The notes: a model not told the origin generated them from the letters alone. 6,214 nt of DNA from Micrococcaceae bacterium UBA7136 (GCA_002492045.1 DKXC01000116.1:59139-65352), one strand, 5' to 3'; positions 1 through 5,231 are shown, counted from the first letter of the stretch. A program made the numbers and translations.

Positions 1-411
1 GCCGCCGGTAGCCAGCATGGGGTCTAGCAGGTAGACCTGACGGCCGGTTAGGTCTTCAGGCAGACGCTCAGCGTAGGTGACAATGTCCAGGGTTTCTTCG
101 TTGCGGGCCATGCCCAGGAAGCCTACCTCGGCGGTAGGAATCAGGCGGGTCATGCCCTCTAGCATGCCCAGGCCAGCGCGCAGGATGGGCACGATCAGGG
201 GCCGGGGGTTGGCAATGTGCGAGCCGACAGTGGTGGCGACGGGAGTCTCTACCTGGCGGGGCTCGGTGCGGATGTCGCGGGTGGCTTCGTAGGCGAGGAG
301 GGTGACTAGCTCGTCCACCAGCTGACGGAAGGTGGGTGAGGGGGTCTGCTTGTCGCGCAGAACAGTGATTTTGTGGTCAACCAGGGGGTGGTCCAGAACT
401 TTAATACGCAT
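1..411 (-). CDS. upp: Uracil phosphoribosyltransferase, N-terminal 137 residues (runs off window)
   Basis: Uracil phosphoribosyltransferase makes UMP from uracil and PRPP in pyrimidine salvage, in the cytoplasm. The visible 137 of the usual ~210 residues begin MRIKVLDHPLVDHK and carry the family motif PILRAGLGM (residues 75-83). The PRPP-binding loop DPMLATGG (130-137) sits exactly at the window edge. The C-terminal third, with the uracil-binding part, lies outside. The ATG at 411 matches the usual family start. It has only a weak GGTAGG upstream, and a TAGGTT box ends six bases before it, so the mRNA may be leaderless. tRNA-Ser and its terminator lie upstream on the same strand, so upp is probably its own transcription unit. 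Identity is very secure. Confidence 0.97.
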   Translation of the reverse strand, partial: MRIKVLDHPLVDHKITVLRDKQTPSPTFRQLVDELVTLLAYEATRDIRTEPRQVETPVATTVGSHIANPRPLIVPILRAGLGMLEGMTRLIPTAEVGFLGMARNEETLDIVTYAERLPEDLTGRQVYLLDPMLATGG

Positions 412-417
412 ACTTAA

Positions 418-445
418 AACCTACCACCCTCGGTCGGGCAGGCAA
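418..445 (-). promoter_or_regulatory. Candidate leaderless promoter of upp
   Basis: On the minus strand TTGCCT (445-440), a 16-bp spacer and TAGGTT (423-418) are followed by exactly six bases and the upp ATG. A TANNNT box about 7 bp before ATG is the usual mark of leaderless transcripts in actinobacteria. The same TAGG could instead serve as a weak ribosome binding site on a longer mRNA. Confidence 0.4.
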
Positions 446-504
446 GGTGCGGGGCTAGTCTGTCTTGCCTTCTAGCCCTTCCGGTGGACGTCCCTAGGCA
501 CCAA

Positions 505-546
505 TCTTTGCAAGGGGGCGGCAATATTGACCGTCCGATGCAAAGA
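505..546. repeat. 8-bp inverted repeat between tRNA-Ser terminator and upp
   Basis: TCTTTGCA at 505-512 and TGCAAAGA at 539-546 are perfect inverted arms around 26 bp. They lie in the otherwise empty stretch between the tRNA-Ser terminator and upp. An operator or a leader structure for upp is possible, but arms of this length also occur by chance. No other feature was seen in 446-566. Confidence 0.3.
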
Positions 547-566
547 AGACCGCCTGAGGACGGGCA

Positions 567-611
567 AAGAAAAACCCGCTCCCCCTGGCCTACACCAGCA
601 GAAGCGGGTTT
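567..611 (-). terminator. Intrinsic terminator of tRNA-Ser
   Basis: Perfect 9-bp stem AAACCCGCT / AGCGGGTTT (611-603 with 580-572 on the minus strand), loop of 22 bases, then a T-rich run GTTTTTCTTT reading on the minus strand. It starts three bases after the encoded CCA of the tRNA, so it ends the tRNA transcript and separates it from upp. Confidence 0.88.
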
Positions 612-613
612 CT

Positions 614-704
614 TGGCGGTGACGGAGGGATTTGAACCCTCGGTACGGGGTTACCGTACACAACATTTCGAGTGTTGCACCTTCGGCCGCTCGGACACGT
701 CACC
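614..704 (-). tRNA. tRNA-Ser(CGA), CCA end encoded
   Basis: Complete class II tRNA. The 7-bp acceptor stem is GGTGACG / CGTCACC (704-698 with 624-618). The anticodon stem CAACA/TGTTG encloses loop CTCGAAA, giving anticodon CGA, which reads the serine codon UCG. A long variable arm (GTACGG-TAAC-CCGTAC) is typical of serine tRNAs. The T arm is GAGGG/CCCTC. The discriminator base is G (617), and CCA is encoded at 616-614. It has its own promoter and terminator, so it is an independent unit. Confidence 0.96.
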
Positions 705-715
705 AAACTCTGGAC

Positions 716-745
716 AGTCTACCCCAGCTCAGGCACCGGGCTCAA
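716..745 (-). promoter_or_regulatory. Promoter of tRNA-Ser
   Basis: TTGAGC (745-740), an 18-bp spacer and TAGACT (721-716) on the minus strand, ending 11 bp before the mature tRNA 5' end. It lies in the short gap after the TetR-family stop codon at 763. Position and match are what a tRNA promoter should show. Confidence 0.6.
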
Positions 746-762
746 GCCCCAGGCAAACCAGC

Positions 763-1407
763 CTACTTGAGGTAGCCGTCCACAATCAGCATGGTAACGT
801 CAGCTGCCTCCTGATAGCTACGCTGTGAACCGTGCAGGGCCTCGTCCATGGTCATCATGAAAACAGACCCAAAAATCGCCAGGGCCACCCCCTGGGACGA
901 ACGGGAAGAATCCACCCGGTAGTAGCGGCCCAGGCTCTGCACCAGCTCCAGCAGAAAACGCATAATGTCATCCCTAATCAGGTCTGTAGTACCGGGGCTG
1001 CCTGGGCCATTCCGCCAGAGCTCAGAGACCCAGAGGCGGGCGAAACCAGGATGATCCCCCAGGTAAAGCAGGGCAGCCTCAATAGCGTTGCGCAAGGCCA
1101 CCCGGGGATCCGGGCCAGAAGCCACCAGGGCCATCTCAGCCAGCAGCAGCTTAGCGCCATAGAGTAGCAGCTGATCAATCATGGTCTGCTTAGACCCAAA
1201 ATTGTAGTAGACCGTGCCCTTAGAAACACCAGCTCGGGCGGCTACCTCCTCGACCGTGGTAGCCTCAGGCCCCAGCTGGTTCATGATGTCCATAGCCGCC
1301 TGAAAGAGCTTGAGCTGGGTTCTATTAGTTCGGCCAGGACGCCTGCTACTAGCAGCCACCACCGGCACCTGGTGGGCGTAAACCGCCTGCTTCATCAGAA
1401 TGGACAC
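763..1407 (-). CDS. TetR/AcrR-family transcriptional regulator
   Basis: A 214-residue one-component regulator, the usual TetR length. The N-terminal helix-turn-helix spans about residues 50-72 and includes the typical VSKGTVYYNFGSK stretch (61-73). The rest is a helical ligand-binding and dimerisation domain too variable to reveal the ligand. The start is taken as GTG at 1407 because GAGAGGAAG lies 5 bases before it; an in-frame ATG at 1395 is too far from that site. A poorly conserved, basic ~25-residue lead precedes the HTH. Neighbours on the same strand are tadA upstream and tRNA-Ser downstream. Neither is an obvious target, and no efflux gene is adjacent. It may repress itself, but no clear palindromic operator was found in 1408-1480. 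Confidence 0.92.
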   Translation of the reverse strand: MSILMKQAVYAHQVPVVAASSRRPGRTNRTQLKLFQAAMDIMNQLGPEATTVEEVAARAGVSKGTVYYNFGSKQTMIDQLLLYGAKLLLAEMALVASGPDPRVALRNAIEAALLYLGDHPGFARLWVSELWRNGPGSPGTTDLIRDDIMRFLLELVQSLGRYYRVDSSRSSQGVALAIFGSVFMMTMDEALHGSQRSYQEAADVTMLIVDGYLK

Positions 1408-1481
1408 CGGGGCTTCCTCTCGCTGGAACTTTCTTTCCTTCTACGATACTCGGCCAGCTAGCAACCAGAGAAACCAGCCCT

Positions 1482-1500
1482 GCCCCCAGAAAAGGGGGGC
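1482..1500 (-). terminator. Hairpin just after tadA, possible weak terminator
   Basis: GCCCCC (1482-1487) and GGGGGC (1495-1500) form a 6-bp GC stem with a 7-base loop, touching the last base of the tadA stop codon. There is no T-run after it on the minus strand, so it may only slow or stabilise the end of the tadA mRNA rather than stop transcription into the TetR gene. The rest of 1408-1481 shows no clear element. Confidence 0.3.
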
Positions 1501-1982
1501 TAGCTGCGACGGTCCTGAAAGAAAGATTGCAGAAGCTGGGCGCTTTCTTCCTCTAATACCCCGGGGTAGACCTCCACCCAGTGGTTAGAGGTGGGATCCC
1601 TGAGCACGTCGTAGATGGAGCCAACCGCCCCGGTTTTAGGCTCCCAAGCCCCCATGACCAGGGTGGGGATCCGGGCCAGCAGGATAGCCCCGGCGCACAT
1701 GAGGCAGGGCTCCAGGGTGACCGTCAGGGTACAGCCGTCCAGCCGCCAGGAGCCCAGGGCCTGGGCTGCCTGACGGATGGCCTGCACTTCAGCGTGGGCG
1801 GTGGGGTCGCCGTCCAGTTCCCGCTGGTTGCGGCCCAGACCAATCACCCGGCCAGAGGCATCAGTAATAACCGCCCCGATGGGGACGTCCTGGTGGCTGG
1901 CAGCCAGCCGGGCCTGGTCGAGGGCCAGACGCATCCAGGCTTCCCGCTGGTATCGGGGCGGTTGGGGCAGGTCAGAGGGCAT
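1500..1982 (-). CDS. tadA: tRNA adenosine(34) deaminase TadA
   Basis: TadA converts adenosine at the wobble position of tRNA-Arg(ACG) to inosine, using a zinc centre of the cytidine-deaminase fold. At 160 residues it has normal length. The zinc and proton-shuttle motif is HAE (63-65), preceded by the conserved DPTAHAE context, and the second zinc motif is PCLMC (C93, C96). N52 fits the conserved substrate-binding asparagine. The C-terminal stretch KTGAVGSIYDVL (116-127) is typical of TadA rather than of cytosine or guanine deaminases. The ATG at 1982 lies two bases after the stop of the membrane-protein gene and has a poor ribosome binding site, so translation is probably coupled to that gene. 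Confidence 0.95.
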   Translation of the reverse strand: MPSDLPQPPRYQREAWMRLALDQARLAASHQDVPIGAVITDASGRVIGLGRNQRELDGDPTAHAEVQAIRQAAQALGSWRLDGCTLTVTLEPCLMCAGAILLARIPTLVMGAWEPKTGAVGSIYDVLRDPTSNHWVEVYPGVLEEESAQLLQSFFQDRRS

Positions 1983-1984
1983 CT

Positions 1985-2599
1985 TTAGGCGCTAGGATTC
2001 TGGGCCTGCCAGGCCTTGTAGGCCTTAGACCTCCGCATGTAGTCGCTGACCGGGCCCTGCCAGGCCACGATCAGGAAGGTGATGGCCAAGATAGACCGCA
2101 GAGGACTCAAGAGCATGGTCCAGTGGAAGTAGAGGAACCAGCCGCCGATAGTCAGGAGGTCAAAAGCAGTCATAGCTGCGTAAACGGTCAGAACAATACG
2201 GGCCCAGTTAGCGCCCTTACCCATGAAGACGGTAAAGGCAATATTGCCCAGGTTAATAATGAGGCCAAAGACAGCAGAAAAAATAGCGATACCAGCAAAA
2301 AGCCCAGATGACAGGTCCTGGGTAGCAGCCATCTCTTCAGCGCTCAGGCCTTCATTTGCCAGACCAGCAGTGTTCAGAGATTCCATAACACCCTGGTTAA
2401 TCTCGTCGGTAAAGATGGAGTACAGGGCAAGGCTAATCAGGCCAAAAGCCGCAATAGCGTAGCTAACCCAAACCGCAACCTGTAGCTGCTGGGGTTTCTC
2501 GGGGGCCTCCATATGATCAGGCAGGCCCTGGCCGTAAGCCTGGGCGTAGCTACCGTAGACGTTCTGGGGTTCCTGGTTGTTAGGGGGATATTCGGTCAT
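1985..2599 (-). CDS. Four-helix membrane protein with Pro/Gln-rich N-terminus, unknown function
   Basis: I do not recognise a named family. The 204-residue protein starts with a soluble Pro/Gln/Tyr-rich tail (1-38), as in many actinobacterial membrane proteins. Four hydrophobic segments follow, at about 41-62, 98-125, 132-155 and 160-182, and a short basic C-terminus with SDYMRRSKAYKAW. The loop between helices 1 and 2 (63-97) is acidic. AGGAGGA lies about 7 bases before the ATG at 2599, a very strong ribosome binding site. tadA begins two bases after its stop, so the two form one transcript. An iron-box-like half site lies in its leader. Confidence 0.8.
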   Translation of the reverse strand: MTEYPPNNQEPQNVYGSYAQAYGQGLPDHMEAPEKPQQLQVAVWVSYAIAAFGLISLALYSIFTDEINQGVMESLNTAGLANEGLSAEEMAATQDLSSGLFAGIAIFSAVFGLIINLGNIAFTVFMGKGANWARIVLTVYAAMTAFDLLTIGGWFLYFHWTMLLSPLRSILAITFLIVAWQGPVSDYMRRSKAYKAWQAQNPSA

Positions 2600-2628
2600 T
2601 GAAGGTCCTCCTGACCTTGGGGAATAGG

Positions 2629-2647
2629 TAAAACCAGCCTAACCTAA
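2629..2647 (-). promoter_or_regulatory. DtxR/IdeR-like iron-box, left half conserved
   Basis: Read on the minus strand from 2647, TTAGGTTAGGCT matches the first 12 positions of the classic 19-bp actinobacterial DtxR/IdeR box. The right half (GGTTTTA) matches only at two of seven positions, so 14 of 19 agree. It lies 30-48 bp before the membrane-protein ATG and downstream of a candidate promoter. Binding is an inference. Confidence 0.35.
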
Positions 2648-2667
2648 TGAGTCTTACATCACCAAGA

Positions 2668-2697
2668 ATGTTTCACTCTGTGACTTAAAGAGGTCAA
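2668..2697 (-). promoter_or_regulatory. Candidate promoter for the membrane protein-tadA unit
   Basis: TTGACC (2697-2692), an 18-bp spacer and AAACAT (2673-2668) on the minus strand. The -35 is good and the -10 is weak. A second possible -10, TAAGAC, lies at about 2655-2650 without a clear -35. The gap 2600-2699 holds these and the iron-box-like site only. Confidence 0.35.
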
Positions 2698-2699
2698 AG

Positions 2700-3206
2700 T
2701 TAGGCCAGCACAAAGATGCCCCGGGCCCGGTCCTTCTTAACCTCAGAGGCCGAGAAAATGCGTCCGCTCATCGAAATATAGACCCCCGGATCCAGCAGGT
2801 TCAGGGCCGCCACCGCCGCCCCCAGGTTGAAGCTGGCGTCCGACTTGCGCATAGAGGCAGGCTGCATGGCACCAGTCAGCACCACCACCTTCTGCCCCAG
2901 CTGGGCATGCTCCTGCAGGTAGCGGGCGGTCTCGGGCATGGTGTCGGTTCCGTGGGTAATGAGCACCCGGTCGCCCTCTACCTGGTCCAGGGCTGCTACC
3001 AGCTGATCCCGGTCAGCATCCACCATGTCCAGGCTGTCTAGTTTGAGGACGCTACGCACCTCAAAGGCAGTATCGGTCAGCACATAGCCCAGCAGCTCCT
3101 GCACACTGGGTTCACCAATTTCTAGCTCACCAGCCAGGGAGTAGACCTTGTCGAAAGTACCCCCGGTGGTCAGAATCGTTACCTTATCGGCGTTACGGAT
3201 AGCCAT
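2700..3206 (-). CDS. Short asparaginase-family protein (N-terminal domain only)
   Basis: The 168 residues match the N-terminal domain of L-asparaginases, which hydrolyse asparagine to aspartate and ammonia. The first motif, LTTGGTFDK (12-20), supplies the nucleophile threonine T17. SLDM (58-61) gives the substrate-binding serine. LITHGTDTM (82-90) gives T87 and D88, and LTGAMQPA (110-117) is also typical. Full enzymes have about 320-340 residues with a C-terminal domain that completes the active site. Here the frame ends cleanly after GRIFSASEVKKDRARGIFV. Single-domain relatives exist in bacteria, so this may be a natural short form. The ATG at 3206 has AAGGAAGGAAG just upstream. TAGAAT at 3262-3257 is a possible -10. 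It diverges from sseA. True substrate uncertain. Confidence 0.88.
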   Translation of the reverse strand: MAIRNADKVTILTTGGTFDKVYSLAGELEIGEPSVQELLGYVLTDTAFEVRSVLKLDSLDMVDADRDQLVAALDQVEGDRVLITHGTDTMPETARYLQEHAQLGQKVVVLTGAMQPASMRKSDASFNLGAAVAALNLLDPGVYISMSGRIFSASEVKKDRARGIFVLA

Positions 3207-3312
3207 GCTCTTCCTTCCTTTCTGCCCGGCCCCTGGACGGGCGGACGATTACCCCCATTCTAGGGGCAGGCGTAGCATGGGAGCAGAAAACCATCAAAGA
3301 AAGGCCCACCCT

Positions 3313-4152
3313 ATGACCAGCGACCAGCTGACCCTGACCTTCCCCATCGTCGGTGCCCAGTGGCTTGCCGCCAACCTATCAGCCCCTAACCTCATTATTT
3401 TGGATGCTTCGATGGGGGCTTTTGCGGGGGCTGCCACCGGTATTCCTGGGGCCCGTCACCTAGATATTGAGGGGGCCTTTAGCACCCCTGAGGGCGTCCA
3501 CAATATGCTTGCGGCCGAAGATTTTGAGCAGCAGGCCCGGGCCCTGGGTATTAGCCAGTCCTCGGCCCTAGTCATCTACGACCGGCAGGGTATGTTCTCG
3601 GCGGCCCGCGGCTGGTTCATGTTTGTGGCCATGGGCTTTGACAATGTGGCTGTGCTGGACGGCGGCCTACCGGCCTGGGAGCGGGCTGGCTTCGACCAGC
3701 TCCCCATGGACCTGGGCCCCTGGACGCCCGGCAATTTCACCGCCCAGGACCGGGGCCTCTTCCTGGACGCCCTAGGCACTAAGGCCTATGCCGCCTCTGA
3801 GCATGCCCAGGTGATTGATGCCCGGTCTGAGGCCCGTTTCAAGGGCCTGGAACCTGAGCCCCGCCCGGGTCTGCGCTCGGGCCATATTCCGGGTTCGGTT
3901 AACCTGCCCTACAGCCAGCTACTGACTGAGGAGGGCCTCTTCCGCTCCCCCGAGACCGTCAAGGGCCTGATTGATTTGGCTGCGGACGGCAAGGAGACCC
4001 TGGTCTTCTCTTGTGGTTCTGGTATTACCGCCTGCATTGACCTGCTGGCCGCCTACGCCTCGGGCTACCAGGAGCTGGCCGTCTACGACGGGTCTTGGGC
4101 CGAGTGGGGCGCCGAGGACCCAGCCGGCCTGCGTCCGGTAGAGAAGGGTTAG
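3313..4152 (+). CDS. sseA: Two-domain sulfurtransferase, 3-mercaptopyruvate type
   Basis: A 279-residue tandem rhodanese protein, the same length class as E. coli SseA (281). Domain 1 (about 10-130) is the inactive rhodanese repeat. Domain 2 (about 145-275) holds the catalytic loop SCGSGITA with C234; CGSG(V/I)T is the mark of 3-mercaptopyruvate sulfurtransferases rather than thiosulfate rhodaneses (CRKG). The stretch EPRPGLRSGHIPGSVNLPY (182-200) includes the substrate-binding arginine region. It moves sulfur from 3-mercaptopyruvate to thiol or cyanide acceptors in cysteine catabolism. The ATG at 3313 is chosen because AAAGAAAGG precedes it by 8 bases and the protein begins like its family; an in-frame ATG at 3277 and frame further upstream add unconserved sequence. 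Its last codons hold one copy of a 15-bp direct repeat. Confidence 0.92.
   Translation: MTSDQLTLTFPIVGAQWLAANLSAPNLIILDASMGAFAGAATGIPGARHLDIEGAFSTPEGVHNMLAAEDFEQQARALGISQSSALVIYDRQGMFSAARGWFMFVAMGFDNVAVLDGGLPAWERAGFDQLPMDLGPWTPGNFTAQDRGLFLDALGTKAYAASEHAQVIDARSEARFKGLEPEPRPGLRSGHIPGSVNLPYSQLLTEEGLFRSPETVKGLIDLAADGKETLVFSCGSGITACIDLLAAYASGYQELAVYDGSWAEWGAEDPAGLRPVEKG
4125..4146 (+). repeat. Direct repeat, left copy, in the sseA 3' end
   Basis: CGGCCTGCGTCCGGT (4125-4139) occurs again exactly at 5155-5169. With the following seven bases, 20 of 22 positions agree, ending in AGAAG in both copies. This copy encodes the sseA tail GLRPVEKG. It is a candidate left boundary of an inserted segment. Confidence 0.6.
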
Positions 4153-4154
4153 GC

Positions 4155-4201
4155 CCAGGACGGGGCGGTCAGGCCCGAGCCCGCCTGGTACTAGGCCTTT
4201 T
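4155..4201 (+). terminator. Candidate terminator of sseA
   Basis: CCAGG (4155-4159) pairs with CCTGG (4184-4188) and CGGGGC (4161-4166) with GCCCG (4179-4183), with a single-base bulge or two. A competing stem, AGGCC (4171-4175) with GGCCT (4193-4197), touches the short T-run 4198-4201. The pairing is imperfect and the T-run short, so efficiency is doubtful. Confidence 0.4.
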
Positions 4202-4227
4202 CCGGCTCCTCAACCCCAAAATACTGC

Positions 4228-4256
4228 TTGAATCTTCTTAAGAAGAGCTGTAGAGT
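4228..4256 (+). promoter_or_regulatory. Promoter with 14-bp palindrome in the spacer, in front of a small RNA
   Basis: TTGAAT (4228-4233), a spacer of exactly 17 bp, and TAGAGT (4251-4256). The spacer contains the perfect palindrome TCTTCTTAAGAAGA (4233-4246), which touches the -35 box and would place a bound dimeric repressor between the two boxes. Transcription would begin near 4262. The next plus-strand gene is nearly 1 kb away, but a strong terminator follows at 4295, so the product seems to be a short RNA. Confidence 0.55.
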
Positions 4257-4261
4257 CATAG

Positions 4262-4330
4262 ACACAACGGGCTGGTTACCAGAACGTTGCCAGCATAGGC
4301 CCCCGCTTCTAGGGGGCCTATTTATTTTCT
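4262..4330 (+). ncRNA. Putative ~65-nt two-hairpin small RNA
   Basis: The unit is inferred from a promoter at 4228-4256 and a strong terminator at 4295-4330, with no reading frame between. Right after the likely start site lies a hairpin. CAACG (4265-4269) pairs with CGTTG (4285-4289), and CTGG (4272-4275) with CCAG (4279-4282) across a TTA loop, separated by a 2x2 internal loop GG/AA. A linker CCAGC leads into the terminator stem. It matches no RNA family that I recognise. It lies tail-to-tail with the DUF3800 gene, so transcription of that gene past its stop codon at 4332 would produce an RNA antisense to all of it. Alternatives are a remnant of a leader or an attenuator without its gene. 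Confidence 0.45.
4295..4330 (+). terminator. Strong intrinsic terminator
   Basis: ATAGGCCCCC (4295-4304) and GGGGGCCTAT (4312-4321) form a perfect 10-bp stem with a 7-base loop, followed by TTTATTTTCT. The T-run is on the plus strand only, so it stops plus-strand transcription and protects the end of the DUF3800 gene from it. Confidence 0.9.
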
Positions 4331-4331
4331 C

Positions 4332-5045
4332 CTACGGCTTCCATGTCCATTCGTGAACGGTCATCTCTTTTAGCTGGGCTTCCATGTGTTCCCGCGTCTT
4401 TTGGGCTTTGGGGTGGTTTTCTTGGGGCACTACCTGAAAACGCCTGTACAGGTAAACAGCGATGTCCACGGCTTGCAACCCTGGCATGAGGCGCGAGTCA
4501 AAGAACTGTATACGCGGGGCCAGATGCTCTAACCTGTTGGCTCCGTCCCCGCCTGTTGGATGTTTCTGGTAGCCCGCGAACTGGGCTTGTAGCTCGTCTT
4601 TGATATCTACTACATCGGCGTAGAGCAAAACAGGCTCTTTCTGGCCAGTTCGTTTTGCGTACTCGTTCAACCTCTCTAAGGTGTGTTGAAGAGCTAAAGC
4701 ATGTGGCGGTAATGGGTACTTGTAGCGAGCGTTGAGGCGGGCTATATCGATACCGCGAAATATGAGCTTTACGTCTTCTTCACGCAGAATAGTCAGCGCT
4801 CGCTTGATAATGTTGCCAGCTTCGCGGTGCTTCCCTCTGAGAGGTTTCCATTTTCCTGCCCCGCCCAAGATTTCGTGGGCGTGTAGTTCCGCTTCTTCGG
4901 GGAGGTCATAGCATTTCTTCTGCTGGTCTAGCAGTTGGATTAGTTTCTGGTCTACTCGTTCCCAGCTCTCTTCTTCTGCTACAGCGCAGCCTAGGAAAAA
5001 GAGCTCTTGGGCGTAGGATTCGTCAAAGTAGGCAACTAGTGACAT
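4332..5045 (-). CDS. DUF3800 domain-containing protein
   Basis: A 237-residue protein with the layout of the DUF3800 family. There is an N-terminal acidic motif YFDES (6-10), an ELHAHEI stretch (53-59) followed by a conserved GKWK, a middle LLYADVVD strand (140-147, D144), and the C-terminal FFDSRLMPGLQAVDIAVY region (181-198, D183, Q191, D194). The spaced acidic residues suggest a metal-dependent nuclease-like fold, but the family has no settled biochemical role that I know of. Members are often found in phage, islands and defence neighbourhoods. No ribosome binding site precedes the ATG at 5045; TAGTCT ends six bases before it, so a leaderless mRNA is likely. A sampled line of the gene has 28 of 60 G+C, against 39 of 60 in sseA, which fits transfer. 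It converges with the putative small RNA. Confidence 0.85.
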   Translation of the reverse strand: MSLVAYFDESYAQELFFLGCAVAEEESWERVDQKLIQLLDQQKKCYDLPEEAELHAHEILGGAGKWKPLRGKHREAGNIIKRALTILREEDVKLIFRGIDIARLNARYKYPLPPHALALQHTLERLNEYAKRTGQKEPVLLYADVVDIKDELQAQFAGYQKHPTGGDGANRLEHLAPRIQFFDSRLMPGLQAVDIAVYLYRRFQVVPQENHPKAQKTREHMEAQLKEMTVHEWTWKP

Positions 5046-5051
5046 GAGATA

Positions 5052-5057
5052 AGACTA
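5052..5057 (-). promoter_or_regulatory. Leaderless-type -10 box of the DUF3800 gene
   Basis: TAGTCT on the minus strand ends six bases before the ATG at 5045, which would make the A of ATG the first base of the RNA. No Shine-Dalgarno sequence is present. The -35 position (about 5075-5080) reads ACCGCC, which is poor, and falls inside the nested inverted repeats, so an activator or repressor may act there. Confidence 0.45.
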
Positions 5058-5064
5058 GCGAAAA

Positions 5065-5130
5065 TCCGGGGAAAGGCGGTTATATCCGGGCAATTTATCC
5101 GGATATCACTTCATTTCCCCGGAGACCGCC
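5065..5130. repeat. Nested and crossing inverted repeats upstream of DUF3800
   Basis: Three perfect inverted pairs share 66 bp. A: TCCGGGGAAA (5065-5074) with TTTCCCCGGA (5114-5123). B: GGCGGT (5075-5080) with ACCGCC (5125-5130). C: ATATCCGG (5082-5089) with CCGGATAT (5099-5106). C nests inside A and B, while A and B cross (order A B C C' A' B'), as in a pseudoknot or in overlapping protein sites. ATCCGG also occurs three times in the same direction (5064, 5084, 5097). The block covers the -35 and upstream region of the DUF3800 promoter. Confidence 0.75.
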
Positions 5131-5154
5131 CAAAGCCAGCTGCCCACGCACGCT

Positions 5155-5176
5155 CGGCCTGCGTCCGGTGAAGAAG
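5155..5176 (+). repeat. Direct repeat, right copy
   Basis: Exact second copy of the 15-mer at 4125-4139, with the tail GAAGAAG against AGAGAAG. In the sseA reading frame it reads GLRPVKKKI and then TAG (5184-5186), that is, an alternative sseA C-terminus. The homology to sseA begins abruptly at 5155. This is what an empty-site end would look like after insertion of the segment between the copies. Confidence 0.6.
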
Positions 5177-5180
5177 AAAA

Positions 5181-5186
5181 TATAGT
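5181..5186 (+). promoter_or_regulatory. Possible -10 box for the small membrane protein
   Basis: TATAGT matches five of six positions of the -10 consensus and lies 45 bp before the preferred GTG start at 5232. No convincing -35 is found 16-18 bp upstream, so this is a weak call. Confidence 0.3.
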
Positions 5187-5231
5187 AGCCTTGAAACAGT
5201 AGAAGTGGTTCCCCTCACCGTGGAGGTTACT

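Noticed and set aside
484..828. Open frames across tRNA-Ser on both strands.
   Set aside because: They run through the tRNA and its terminator, have no family resemblance and no ribosome binding site.
3148..3312. Extending sseA upstream to an earlier in-frame start.
   Set aside because: The extra residues are unlike the family, overlap the divergent asparaginase gene, and the ATG at 3313 has a well-placed AAAGAAAGG.
5065..5106. Three ATCCGG units as a short CRISPR-like or iteron array.
   Set aside because: The units are only six bases at uneven spacing (20 and 13) and are better explained by the inverted repeats; no replication or Cas gene is present.
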